A DNA stretch of 64,000 bases from Zingiber officinale. Taxonomy: Eukaryota > Streptophyta > Magnoliopsida > Zingiberales > Zingiberaceae. Numbering within the stretch: the stretch's first letter is position 1; each line of letters starts with the position of its first letter. The position numbers and the translations under genes are program-made. The stretch lies in the NCBI RefSeq assembly GCF_018446385.1, contig NC_056002.1, forward strand, positions 29,126,636 to 29,190,635, in the 5' to 3' direction. Shown here piece by piece: positions 21,841 to 32,266 of this stretch. The notes under the pieces were generated by a model that was given only the letters and a program-made list of their open reading frames with translations, was not told the DNA's origin and did no database searches.

Positions 21841-22085
21841 CAGTGAAGTATCTAGTCAACCTTGACCTACTCGACTCTCCTTCACATCTGAACTGGTCAA
21901 CGTTGACCAAAAAGGGAATTGTACCAACAATCTCCCCACATGAACAATTTCACCTGCAATCTCCATGTATTGTCTCCATATATTGTCAAACATCGAAACT
22001 CAAACATCAAAACTCGAGCTTGAACCAATTCAAGCTCAGTCAACCAGGTCAACCTTAACCTAGGGAATATTGCACCAACAGTTGA

Positions 22086-22800
22086 TGCATCAATAGATTT
22101 CAAAAAAAAAGTGTCGGTGAGACTATTCACCAAAAAATTGATCAAACTTCTATTCTTCCCATCCGTCCAACCATCGAACATAATAGTGCATCCATATTTT
22201 TTCCATGCCTTTTTATGCTCCTCATATATTAGGTTGATGCCATCAATCTCAACCTTAAGTATCCAAGTTCTTAAGTCATGCATTAAAGGAGGCTTGACCC
22301 TCTTCCATATTCCGCAATACCCTCAATCATAGGCAACCAATAAGGATCATTCACAACATTAAACGGAAGTGCGGCAAAGTAAATAAAACGACCAACTCTA
22401 CACTTCACATCAAGCAGCAAATCTTTTTTTTTATGTTGAATTTAGGGTTGTTTGTCTAGGTTCCGAACTAACAAACCCATGAAGAGTACCTTTATTTTTT
22501 GATTCACCACTACTAGAAGAACATCCAATTGAATTTCCCCTACACTTAAAACTTTTGATGATTGTGTACTTATACTCTGGGACCCTCACCAATCTCTCGT
22601 AACAATTCGATTTGTTTGCTTTTAGATGCTCTAATTTTGTCAAGTGATTCTCTAATTTTTTACTTAATATCATCCGGAACACTAACACAAGGTGTAACTC
22701 CTTTATGAGTTTAAGCTAAATGTTCCTTTAAGCGAGTAATCCCTGCATTTGATATATGATGACAAAATTTGCACCGAACAGATTTTCCCCCACCATTTGA
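22086..22800 (-). pseudogene. hAT-1 transposase, N-terminal part (broken)
   Basis: Minus strand. At about 22780-22720, CKFCHHISNAGITRLKEHL is a BED-type zinc finger. 22688-22431 encodes a linker. 22283 downward has WKKYGCTIMFDGWTDGKNRSL and FLKSIDAST, the start of DUF659, and stops at the solo LTR insertion. It continues at 20358 and 6032. Multiple frame breaks exclude function. Confidence 0.82.
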
Positions 22801-22959
22801 TAACAATACTTCCAACTAATATCTTTTTTATCTTTTTTTTTTTTTGACAAATTCATAGACATTGCAAATTCCAAATATACAATCAAAATCCTAGAAAAAC
22901 AAAAGAAAAAAAATTAGAACAAATAATCAATTAATTATAAAAAAAAATCAGAATCAATC

Positions 22960-23030
22960 TAGGGCATCTAGATCGATTCAGTGGATTGATCCAGGGCATC
23001 TGGATTGATCACTAGATCGATCCAGATGCC
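22960..23030. repeat. GATCGATCC inverted repeats in hAT-1 leader
   Basis: gatcgattcagtggattgatcc and ggattgatcactagatcgatcc lie upstream of the hAT-1 transposase. They resemble the LTR hairpin clusters although this is a DNA transposon. Confidence 0.65.
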
Positions 23031-23425
23031 CGACTTCAAAAACGAAAAACAAAATCGTGATTGCTTTTTCTCCTTTTTGAGAAACAAAAAACGAAAAAGA
23101 AAAAGCAAAAGAAGAAAATCGAAAAGGAAGGAGAAAACCTGACCTCCAATAACCATCCCTCGCCGCCGCTCGTCGCTGGCAATCGCCAATCGCCTCTACC
23201 CTACCTTCTCGAAGGTGATTCCGCTCACCTCTGCCTACTCGCCTCATGTTTTGTAATCAACTATAGTGCCCGCTATGGGCCGCTAGGTCACGATAGCGCA
23301 CGCTATGTGCACTATCGACGCTATTGTCTCGAATAACGTGGGTTATTCGGGACAATTGCTAATCAGCAAACGCTGCAAAGCGTTCGCTGATCGTAGCGCG
23401 CTATTTGTCGTTATTGAAAACACTG

Positions 23426-23433
23426 TCCATGAT
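23426..23433. repeat. 8-bp TSD of hAT-1, right copy
   Basis: tccatgat, identical to 3996-4003. The older LINE resumes directly after. Confidence 0.88.
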
Positions 23434-25681
23434 TAGTGTAAAAAAATAAACTTAGAGTTGATCCTTGATGCAACCCTATCTTTATAGGAAATGCTTCGGT
23501 TAATCCGCTTGAAGTTTTCACTTTTATTATTTCATCCTCATGCATATTCTTAATTAGTTCAATATACGGTATGCAAACATATCTCTTTTCCAGAGTCTAT
23601 ATAGACTCAATTATAAGATTTTTCTAGGTCGATGAATATTATATGTAAGTTTTGTTTATGTTATGACACTTTTCAATTAGTTGCCTGAGAAGATGTATAA
23701 CTTCTATTGTCGACCTTCCAGGTATAAATCCAAATTGATTTTTAGTCACTGTAATCTCCTTCCTTTGTCTTTTTTCTATTACTCTTTCCCAAAGTTTTAT
23801 GGTATGACTCATTAGTTTAATACCTCTATAGTTTGTACAATTTTGTATGTTTCCTTTATTCTTATAAAGGGAACTAGAGTACTTACCCTCCATTGATAAA
23901 TTTTCAATATCAGGTTAAATAACTTTGAGTCATTAAATATCTATTTAATTTCCCAAGACACTTTCATACCTTTATCAGAATATCATCTGATTCAACCACT
24001 TTTCTATTTTGTATCTCATTTAAAGTTTGCTCTACTTGTGAAGTTTGAATTCCACAATAAAAATTTAAATTTCTATACTCATTTGACCTACTTAAAAACA
24101 TAAATTAAGTTAATTATCTAAATCTTCATTAAAAAGTTAATGAAAATACCTCTATCATCGCTCTTATATTTCCTCATCATTTACTAGAACCTTATTACAT
24201 TCATCTTTAATACATATCTTATCTTTCTCTCTCTCACTTTAGCTATTCTATAAATGTCTCTTTCCTCTTCTTTTGTATCTAATTTTCGATATAAGTGTTA
24301 AAAAGTTTCATTTTTAGCTTCATTCATTACTTTCTTGGCTATTGTATATTTTTTTAAGTTTTTCTCATTCTTACAAATATATAATTACTTATAGACTTTC
24401 TCATTCCACCACCAACACGATGCATATCCCTTTGACTCACCGAGTACATCTTGACTACTATTTTCAACTTTGATACCATCTTATCTCATATCGTATTCGA
24501 GTTGTCGTTTATTTATTCTAATATTTATATTCCTACCATGTCCTTAAATATGTTTTTGCTTTTCGTCCTTCAATTTCCACCATCTAATTCTAAAAGTCGT
24601 GCATATTTTCTTTCTATTAATATTATACTTAAGGTGTATATCAAATACTACTAACCTATGTTGGATAGTTAAATTTTCTCCGAGAATGACTTGCAATCTT
24701 TACAAATTTTTCTATCTTTCTTCCTAACCATAAGAAAGTCAATTTGCAATTTATTATTCCCATGACCAAATGTTCTTCTCTTTTCTTAAAAAAATGTATT
24801 AACTAGTATAAGGTCATATAATATCGCAAAATCCAATATAGTTTTCCTTTCTTCATTTCTTGTTTTAAACCCATAACCCTATGTACCCTATCATATTCCT
24901 CATTTTTCACTCTACATGCTTATGTAAATCTCCTTCTATTAAAATCATTTGCAGAATATTTTGGAATACCTCATCTAGATCATCCCAAAATCTACATTTT
25001 GTGTTTTCATCAAATCCTACTTGAAGTGCATATATGCTAATTATATTAATAGTTTCTTTCACCACTATTATCTTAAGAGTCATAATCCTATCTCCCTTTC
25101 TAACTACTCATAGTACTTCGTCCTTTAGCAAATTATCGATAACAATACCTACTCCATTTCTTATTTTACTCCTTATGTATCATAACTTAAAATCCGAATT
25201 CTCTATCATCTCTGTCGTCTCTCCTACCCATTTTGTCTCTTGTACATACTAAATATTAATTTTTCTGATAACCATCGTATCAACTAGCTCAATTGCTTTA
25301 ACAGTGAGCGTTCCTATGTTCCAAACCTTAGACTATTAATGTTCCTATAATATTTATTCTTATCTAACCTATGGTGTGAGAACTCTTACATATTTAACAC
25401 TACACCCAAGTTCTCATGGAGATGTAACGGTTTTTGCCAATACACTACAATCGAATCCTGCAACGTAAACTCTTACATAGTTAATGCTTCGCCCGAGTTC
25501 TCATGGACATGTAGAGTCATTGCCGAAACGTTACAGTCGCTGCAGCATGTTCCTTCCATGGAACATCCTAACATTAGCACAATAGTTTGATGAATTTATT
25601 CATTGAACATTTACTTAGCCTAACGTGCAACCCTCACCCTTTTTCGACCGGGCTTGGGACTAGTTTTGGCGGGTTTGGCAT
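23434..25681 (-). mobile_element. RTE-type LINE, older copy, piece 3 (RT, endonuclease, 5' end)
   Basis: Aligns with about 1450-3670 of the inner LINE. 23893-23639 on the minus strand is an RT block with YRGIKLMSHTIKLWERVIE and NQFGFIPGRST; endonuclease remnants lie at about 25000-25300. The 5' end is at about 25681, where the cccgggcttgggac-like leader stops. All frames are broken, and it is more diverged than the nested copy. Confidence 0.82.
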
Positions 25682-26700
25682 AATACATACAATCTATAAT
25701 GATACTTTGTTGGACTGGTTAGTGACAACCATAACTAGAAAGATGGTAGAAAATTTTCACCATTGATATCAATACAAAACAATCGGTAGTCCTAATGACT
25801 TAAATCAATTTAACCTAATTTGAAAATATCTCTTTGTATAAGATCAAGAAGATGGAAGTGTATGTTCCAATTGTTCGAGGTCGAGCATTATTTTTATCAC
25901 AAGTGAGATTTGTATAAGGCCATATCTGCAACATTAAACCAATATCTCTTTTTTAATTTTCAAGTATCACTTATCTCCCTCTACCCATATGCATTTAACT
26001 CTGCCTCAGCTCGTATATTTATAACAAATCAACTGAAATTTGAACATCAGCACCAAATATTTAGATTAGAGACACGTAATCTTTTGTAGAGCCATGGGTG
26101 ACCCTCACAATCATGTTCTAATTTCATATTTCATAGAATAGTTCATAGTTTATTTTGATATTCACAATTATAATGGACTTTAAGTTTAATTTTCTAAAAA
26201 ATATCTCTTCATCCTATTTTATGAAGGAAATAGTCAAATTCCCAAAAATAATAATAATAATTACTAATGACTATCCAAATCATACAGTAATCATCCATGT
26301 CAATTAGTGTGTTGTGAGTTGTGTCTTGCGTGGAACAGCACTTTAGCATTGTTTTATTTATCACTTCAACAATTGGGAACAGTTAGCGCCTATGTTATGC
26401 AAAGTAGAAGATACTTCTATAGGATAATGATTAACTTCATACAAATTCACAGAAGGCACGGATGTAATTTCACAAAATAAAAAAAAAAAAAAATCATCCT
26501 GTTAAGGAAAAAATTGCCATGCAAGATGGAAACTGTGATAAACAATTTATTGAGCTTCCCAAAGAATATTTAGAAATGTGCACAAAACTCAACAGATGCA
26601 AAAGAGAATTTTCAATAGTCCACAGTTTAAAATAACAATAATGCAAGCCTCTAAAAAAAGCTAACAAGAAAACATGCACTATTTAGAAATAATTCTGCAA
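25682..26700. other. AT-rich non-coding DNA
   Basis: No convincing gene or repeat on either strand. It contains an A run at 26477-26493. It would be intronic if the exons at 28033-29006 continue to the left of this window. Confidence 0.5.
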
Positions 26701-26711
26701 AAGATGAAATC

Positions 26712-26897
26712 CGTCACCCCCACCCCCAAAACGCACACACGACTGTTCCACACCATTAGAAGGGAGTAAATCAGGAAACCGAACCTAGTCATCACATGGG
26801 AGGGTAATTCTTCGGTCTCTGCCGGGATTCTGGCCCTTGCTTAATTCTACAAACCTACCATGTGATAACCAACTCAGTTATGCCCTAGCGGTACAAT
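26712..26897 (-). mobile_element. tRNA-derived SINE, copy A
   Basis: Reverse complement begins near gctagggcataactgagttgg (A-box-like), then a B-box-like gggccagaatccc, then ttaccctcccatgtgat and tttcctgatttactccctt. It matches the plus-strand copy at 27650-27830 along its length, so both belong to one SINE family. The two copies are in inverted orientation. Confidence 0.75.
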
Positions 26898-27372
26898 ATT
26901 TAGGAACAAGTATGTATAGGTGTTTGTAATTATGATGCACCCGTATTTGGTGATTAAAGTTATCTTTATTTGGGTCAATTAATATGATACAATCAGTAAC
27001 CGTTTATAAAATGGTCTGCTAATGCAACCTCTATAGCTCAAATAATTGTAAAAATACCTCCCAAGTGTTGTTCAAGTTTAATGTATAAAAAAGGCTAATT
27101 CGAAGTAAATAAGTATCCAACTCAACATAAATGAAGTATGCAGTGTTTAGGAATAAGTATGTACTGATGTTTCTAATTATCATGCACCATACTAGGCAAT
27201 GTAAGTTTTCTTTATTTGGGTCAATTTAATATGACACCATCAATCACAGTTTACAAAATGGTCTTGCAAGTGCAACCTCAGTAGATCAAATAATTGTGAA
27301 AATGCCTCTCAAGTGCACATCAATTTTGTAATATGAAAAACAAAAGACTAAATTCGAAGTAAATCAGTATCC
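26894..27372. repeat. Direct tandem duplication of about 235 bp
   Basis: Unit 1 (about 26894-27120) and unit 2 (about 27139-27372) share ordered blocks such as taggaayaagtatgta, tttatttgggtcaat, aaaatggtctkc, aaataattgtraaaat and attcgaagtaaat. They are diverged and so not recent. Confidence 0.8.
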
Positions 27373-27649
27373 AGTAAAAACATGCTTGGCTTGACATCTT
27401 ATTTATCAGTCAACATTCAACAAATTCAAGGTCTTAAAAGACTTTAATTAGATGATAAATTCTAAGTATCTATACATCATACATGTTTATGCCATGCATC
27501 ACGAGGTAATATTCTCTTATTGCATACGTTAGATTATAATCATAACGATTTCATGGAGAATGAACAAAGAAAAAAGGAATATATGTGAAGTACAATAATG
27601 AATGAACTCATGGCCAACAAAACCATACTTCTATTATCAAACAAACAAC

Positions 27650-27830
27650 GCCCCAGGGTATAGCTGAGTTGGTTGTCACATGGCAAGTTTACAGAATTGA
27701 GCAAGAGTCAAATCCGACAAAGACTGAGGAATTACCCTCCCATGTGATAGCTAGCTTCGATTTCCTGATTTACTCCCTCCGAATGGTGTGGGGTAGTCAT
27801 GGGGGCCATCAGGGTCACCTTTTGCAGAGT
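27650..27830 (+). mobile_element. tRNA-derived SINE, copy B
   Basis: The A box tagctgagttgg (27661-27672) fits the pol III consensus, followed by the B-box-like gagtcaaatccga about 40 nt on, then attaccctcccatgtgat and tttcctgatttactccct. It lacks an obvious poly(A) tail; TSDs were not resolved. Confidence 0.75.
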
Positions 27831-28032
27831 ATTATCAGGCAAACAACTAGTAGTAAGATTTGGCATATTTTTAAATTGAAGCAAAACCAATCACTTTTTC
27901 TTTTCCGAATGAGCTTTCCAGCTAATGAAATATATTTGTCAAGTAGAATTTAAACATAAAACAACTAGTTCTAGGGCATGTAGATCTATGATTATTTTAA
28001 AAAATTAATATCAGAATATACACTAGTAATAC

Positions 28033-29006
28033 CTCCGATCTCTTTCTGCTAGTGCATGCTCTAGAAGCATGATATAAGCCATGTCAGTGGTTGATGAGTT
28101 GGCCATGAAGTCCTGTCAGCATGCAATAATCTGAAAGTCAGAAACAATACAAAACAAAACAAAACAAAATTACAGGTATCTAAACAGTTGGAAACAATAC
28201 ATAAAATTAGTAGTGAGATATTGATCAATTGAATCAAACATTCATTCAAAAGGTATACTATTATACCGTCAGTGTAATAACTTCTAGCAATAGCCCTGGT
28301 GCTTTGTGTATAAGATCTTGGACTTGCACGTCAACAAAATGTATTTTAAGAAAAGATAAACAAGAGAGACTATGCTCCAGAAATTGCGTTCATCAGTTCA
28401 GAAAGTTCACAGATTAATGGGAATTTATTAACATATTGTTGGTTAGGACAGTCGTCCTAGATATAAATTTTTTGCTAATTTCACTGTGGGAAGAAACGCA
28501 CAAGTACACTAAGCTACAACTAAAGGCAATATTTTGATTCAAAATGCCTCACTTCTTTGGCAGCAAAGTACAAATCATCCTCAACGAACCGGAGTATTAA
28601 TACCGTTGCGACAAAATGCCAAGTCGAAACGAAACGAGTTCAAGCCCTAATTGTAATCGAGAGAATGAATACAAAAAGGCAAAATTAAAACAAAATATCA
28701 ATTTTCGAACAAAACGAAAATTATCCCCTAAAATGCCAAAGAGATCTCCAACTGAAGGCGACTGACCCGGAGGATCCTCGCGGCCTCGGAAGTCTGTACC
28801 GAGGAGTTCCCATGCTGGGTCGCGGCGGGCGAGAGACAATCCGCGACGGCCCTAGACAACGGCTCGGGTAGCTTCTTGGCCGGCACCTGCGACCTATGCG
28901 ACCTCTGAGAGGTCACCCTGTAGATCCTCGTCATGGCGGGCGTCTGAGAAGGGCTATAGCTCAGCACCCGCTTCGACGACCCCGGCATCGACTCCTCCGC
29001 TGGCAT
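28033..29006 (-). CDS. First two exons of a conserved plant protein (partial gene)
   Basis: Exon 1 is 29006-28767 (80 codons, ATG at 29006) and encodes SYSPSQTPAMTRIYRVTSQ, a Lys/Arg-rich stretch and LSRAVADCLS. It ends at cgg|gtcagt. Exon 2 is 28112-28033 (80 nt) after ctgacag and before gtatta. Joined in phase 0 it gives ILR-DFMANSSTTDMAYIML followed by LEHALAERDR. From memory this resembles the conserved N-terminus of a large, uncharacterised plant armadillo/HEAT-type protein; I cannot name it. The exon GC content and a Ser-Pro-rich start suggest a real host gene. No further exon was found down to 25682, so the next one may lie left of the window or the gene may be truncated. Phase after exon 2 is 2. 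Confidence 0.6.
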
Positions 29007-29400
29007 CTTCCGCTCTCTATGTCCCTCCCCTTCTCCCCAAACACTTCAACCCACGAAGAGATCACTCCCTATCCGCCTCGCCTTCGCCATACCACCATCT
29101 CCACCCAACACTTCCGCCTCTTTCTCCACATTGGACGCCTCCGCAAGGTGGGAATGTAGAGGACGGAGGAGATCAAGGTCCAGAGTTCGAGGGATCGGGA
29201 GAGCGTGCGAGGAAAGAACAGGAGCTCTCTCGATTCCTAGTTTTAATGGGCGAACAGAGATCAGCGACGGCGTCGAGTGTCCGGGTCTCGTTGTGGGTAA
29301 ATCATTTCAGGTGCACATAAGAATAATCCATTTTTTCTTTGGCAAGAAGACGACACTCAAGATTACAACTGTCAACGGGGCCCAGTGACTCCCCGTAACT
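29007..29400 (-). promoter_or_regulatory. Presumed 5' UTR/promoter of the 28-29 kb gene
   Basis: GC-rich, pyrimidine-rich on the sense (minus) side next to the ATG, with no clear TATA box. Inferred from position only. Confidence 0.35.
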
Positions 29401-29700
29401 CGTCACTACTCCGGGATTACCCGACAGTTTGCCAGCCACTTCTATTAGTTTGTGCGACATTAACATAAAAATAAATTTACATATTGTATTAATGTATGTA
29501 ATTAGGGAGAATTAATTTTATCATAATCTTTATTTTATACTCAAATAGTTGTGCTCACTGTTGTTATATTAATGTCGTTTAATTGAATGTATGAGTTCTT
29601 TTCTAATACTAATTTGGATCATTATCTAACATTATCAGATAATACGAGTCATTAACTAGATCTCAATAACATACACTGAGATTTAACATCAAAATTTTAC
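29400..29700. other. AT-rich intergenic DNA between the two host genes
   Basis: No coding signal or known repeat seen. It would hold the 3' UTR of the WOX gene and upstream DNA of the next gene. Confidence 0.5.
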
Positions 29701-29708
29701 TTAATTAA

Positions 29709-30224
29709 CTAGTTTGCAGAGCAGGAGGACGAGGGGGTGCTTTCATCCTTCAGCCCGCCGCCGGTGCTCGTCGTAGGGAAGAGCTCGAGAGTCCTGAGAG
29801 ACCCATGACACGCCGGCGGTGAACTCTCGTCGTCTGCCTCTGGCATGGCCATCCATTCCGCTTCCTGTGATGAACTAGCGTCGGATGATGAAGCTAATTT
29901 TGCGACTTATTCGAGTAAAGGATGAAATGGGAAATATTTGACCTGAGGCGGAGGAGGAGGAGGAGCAGAGTAGAGGAGCTGGTAGTGGCGGCCGATGAGT
30001 CGCCGGCGGAGTCTCTGTCGCTCCCTGGCCTTGTGGTTTTGGAACCAGTAGAAGACGTTCTTGCCCTCGATCCGGCCGAAGCGGGAGAGGTGGGCTGTCA
30101 TCTGCTGGATCTGCCCCGCGTTCGGTGTCCTCGCCCCGTTCCTGTACATCTCCTCCAATATCATCAGCTGCTCTGGCGTCGGGCACCACCTTGCAGACGA
30201 AGAACGCGACCAAGTCTGAGACAT
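29709..30224 (-). CDS. WOX3: WOX3-like WUSCHEL-related homeobox transcription factor
   Basis: Exon 1 30224-29943 (94 codons), intron 29942-29865 (78 nt, GT-AG, phase 0), exon 2 29864-29709; 145 residues. The homeodomain (about residues 10-75) has the WUS-clade signatures [27 protein letters not shown] and [20 protein letters not shown]. It starts only some ten residues after Met, as WOX3/PRS/NS proteins do. Exon 2 contains the WUS box TLELFP and an acidic segment with AEADDESS. In the family these nuclear proteins bind DNA and mainly repress; WOX3 recruits founder cells at lateral-organ margins. At 145 residues it is shorter than the roughly 200 usual for the clade. An acceptor 24 nt upstream (attag) would break the frame, so I chose cacag|gaag. 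Confidence 0.87.
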
Positions 30225-30277
30225 GACTGGTTTGTCCCTTTCCGGCTCCCACAGGTTCGGATATTCTAGGCTACAAG

Positions 30278-30286
30278 CTATTTATA
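30278..30286 (-). promoter_or_regulatory. TATA box of the WOX3-like gene
   Basis: The minus strand reads tataaatag about 54-62 nt before the ATG, implying a 5' UTR of about 25-30 nt. Confidence 0.7.
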
Positions 30287-30289
30287 GGT

Positions 30290-32258
30290 AAAAGAAAAAA
30301 AGGAGAGGGAGGAAAAAGGAACGACGCAGTTGCTTGAAACGGACGTAGCAGCAATTCACCTTCGTGCATGAGAAGTAGGTGAGAGAAGGAATTGTACACA
30401 TCACGTCAGTCGATCAATCGATCGAAAGAATGTCTAGCTACATATAAACTAATTAAGGCATGCCGTTTAATTGATTATCAGCCGAGATTTTTAATATTCC
30501 TTCATCGACTGTTTAGTACGAGATACATAAATGCTCGATCAGAGGCATCAGAACAGAGCAAGCTTTATGTCTGTACGCATGAGATGTCACGCATCACAGC
30601 CAGAACTTAATCGCAAGATTCACTCGAATTAGTTGGAAGAGCTAGCGCGCACCGGGCGGCCGGCGTATCACCGTGGACGAGATGGTTTGCGTCGGGTGGT
30701 TGCCGGCCGGCCATTCACCGGGCCGGCTGCCATGCATGGTGTCAGGGATCGATCGAGCTGATAGATCAAACGCTTGTTGGGCAGCGATAACTGCACGTAC
30801 ATACATACGTTCGCCTGCCAGCTTTCAAATCTCTCGTTAACTGAGCTCGCTCGCTGGCAACGACGAGAGAAGTCAACTGGGTAGCTTCGGTTGGACGTTT
30901 GGTGCATGGTTTGGCCAGGGGAGGGGAGAGGAGAGGAGAGGAGTGGAAGGTCGAAGCAGGGCATGCAGGCGACGTGACATGTCTCTCTTCGCGTATCATT
31001 CTCCTTTCCCGCACGACATCACTGCCGCTGTCTGTCTCCCTCCTCCGTCCCCCGATGCGAGCTGCTGCATATGCGACTGCTTTTACGAAGAAGGCATCTC
31101 TGTTCTTGAATTAGTAAAACAATTACTTCTATTTCGGTTCAATATTAATTAAAAGTTTAAACCGGCATCGTATCAAACAATTATTACTCTAATAATATTG
31201 GCCGAGTCTAGTAGTATAATACTAAATAAAAGTTTTTTTTTTTTTACCGGACGGGATGGACTATCAGGATATATATACATGTGGAAAATTTCAAACCTAA
31301 TCAGTCACTGATTAATCGGGTAAAATTTTACATATTTAGTGTTAACTAAAAATTAAAAATAAAAGTATGTTGAAAACAAAGGGATGAAACATTGTTTTAA
31401 TATTTTTAAAATTGGAGATCAAATAAAAATATTTCATGAGATAAATAAAAAGTATAGTTGTGAATATGAAATTACTTATAAAATATTCTTGGATTTTTTA
31501 AAAAATATTATTATAATATCCTTAATATTATTTGTATAGCTATTATTTTAAGGATAGGGGGTATTCAATGTTGTTGAACTTTTAATTGTTTTAAATGATT
31601 TTTGTGAATTTTAAAAGTTTAGTGTATTTAATCTAGATTTTTATAAATTTTACATAAATATATTGATATCCAAATTAGATTTTTATAAAATTTTAAAAAG
31701 TCATATGGTATTCAAACTTGACTTTTTAAAACTCTATAAAAATCTTCTGCTATCCAAAGTTTTAATAGAATTTCATGTATTCTTTTAGAATTCGTTGGAT
31801 ACAAAATTTTAATCAATAAGCACTTGGTACAACTCTAAAAATAAAATAAAGAGTCTTCTCTTCATCCTTGAGATTTCTATAGATTTCAAATCATCTTAAT
31901 TTTTTTACAAATAAGTCCTTTCTTTTTTCGCTCATTGATTTTGATTATTTCTATGATAAAGGCTCTGTCTTTATTCAACCTCTTAGCGGCCTGTACTAAC
32001 CTCTCAGCATGTGTTTCATGTAAAGCTGAAAGTACTCTGAAGCATTTTGTCGAGTGCTCTCGCCATGGTTCATTGGAACGGAGGTGGAACAGCCAGAATG
32101 GCCATTTCAACACAAGAACACCTCCGTCGTTCTAAAGTTCCAATAAATAACGTGGCTTGTTTTGAAACGTCATTCTCCGACGTTATAACGACAAAAGAAT
32201 GGATCGGAATAGCCTGACCGAAAACGATAGCCGCTTGTAACCTTTTCTCCTACGGTAA
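30290..32258. other. Upstream region of the WOX3-like gene, non-coding
   Basis: No supported gene. The first 800 bp are unusual: GATC-rich (30410-30425), GC-rich with ggccggcc and gccggcc around 30650-30730, and a ggggaggggagagg purine tract at 30915-30945. From 31100 to 31880 it is strongly AT-rich. 31940-32260 has moderate complexity without a credible reading frame. Confidence 0.5.
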
Positions 32259-32266
32259 CTCACGAC
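32259..32266. repeat. 8-bp TSD of hAT-3, left copy
   Basis: ctcacgac here and at 35724-35731. Confidence 0.92.

Larger units (their letters stand above)
20364..22080 (-). mobile_element. Solo LTR related to the SIRE-like Copia
   Basis: 1717 bp from TGTTAGGGTCG to GCACCAACA, with flanks gttgg (20359-20363) and gttga (22081-22085), a 5-bp TSD with one mismatch. It shares modules in the same order with the LTRs at 6038 and 18990: gggtgaat near the start, gcagcggaaa, acttggtatccacctc, gtgactagtccaaggatccaca and a hairpin cluster. It is longer and diverged, so it is a sister subfamily. No internal region is present, so it probably arose by LTR-LTR recombination. Confidence 0.82.
4004..23425 (-). 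mobile_element. hAT transposon 1 (host of Copia and solo LTR)
   Basis: The left end reads caatgttttaaattgcg and the reverse complement of the right end reads cagtgttttcaataacg, an imperfect hAT-type terminal inverted repeat, flanked by the 8-bp TSD tccatgat. Subterminal GTAGCG/CGCTA-rich repeats lie at 4014-4090 and 23260-23410. With the Copia (6038-20289) and the solo LTR (20364-22080) removed, about 3.4 kb remains and encodes a minus-strand BED-finger/DUF659 hAT transposase that is no longer intact. The element interrupts the older LINE. Confidence 0.88.

Noticed and set aside
27669..27953. 94-codon plus-strand frame
   Set aside because: Overlaps the SINE copy B and has no domain; a SINE-derived chance frame.
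28896..29388. Plus-strand frames opposite exon 1 of the 28-29 kb gene
   Set aside because: Antisense shadows in GC-rich DNA; the minus-strand reading has splice sites that join to a conserved continuation.
29875..30252. Longer alternative frame over the WOX3-like exon (125 codons)
   Set aside because: A different frame without any domain; the homeodomain frame is unambiguous.
31886..32135. Short frames on both strands left of hAT-3
   Set aside because: No recognisable motif, no splice context and overlapping frames on both strands.
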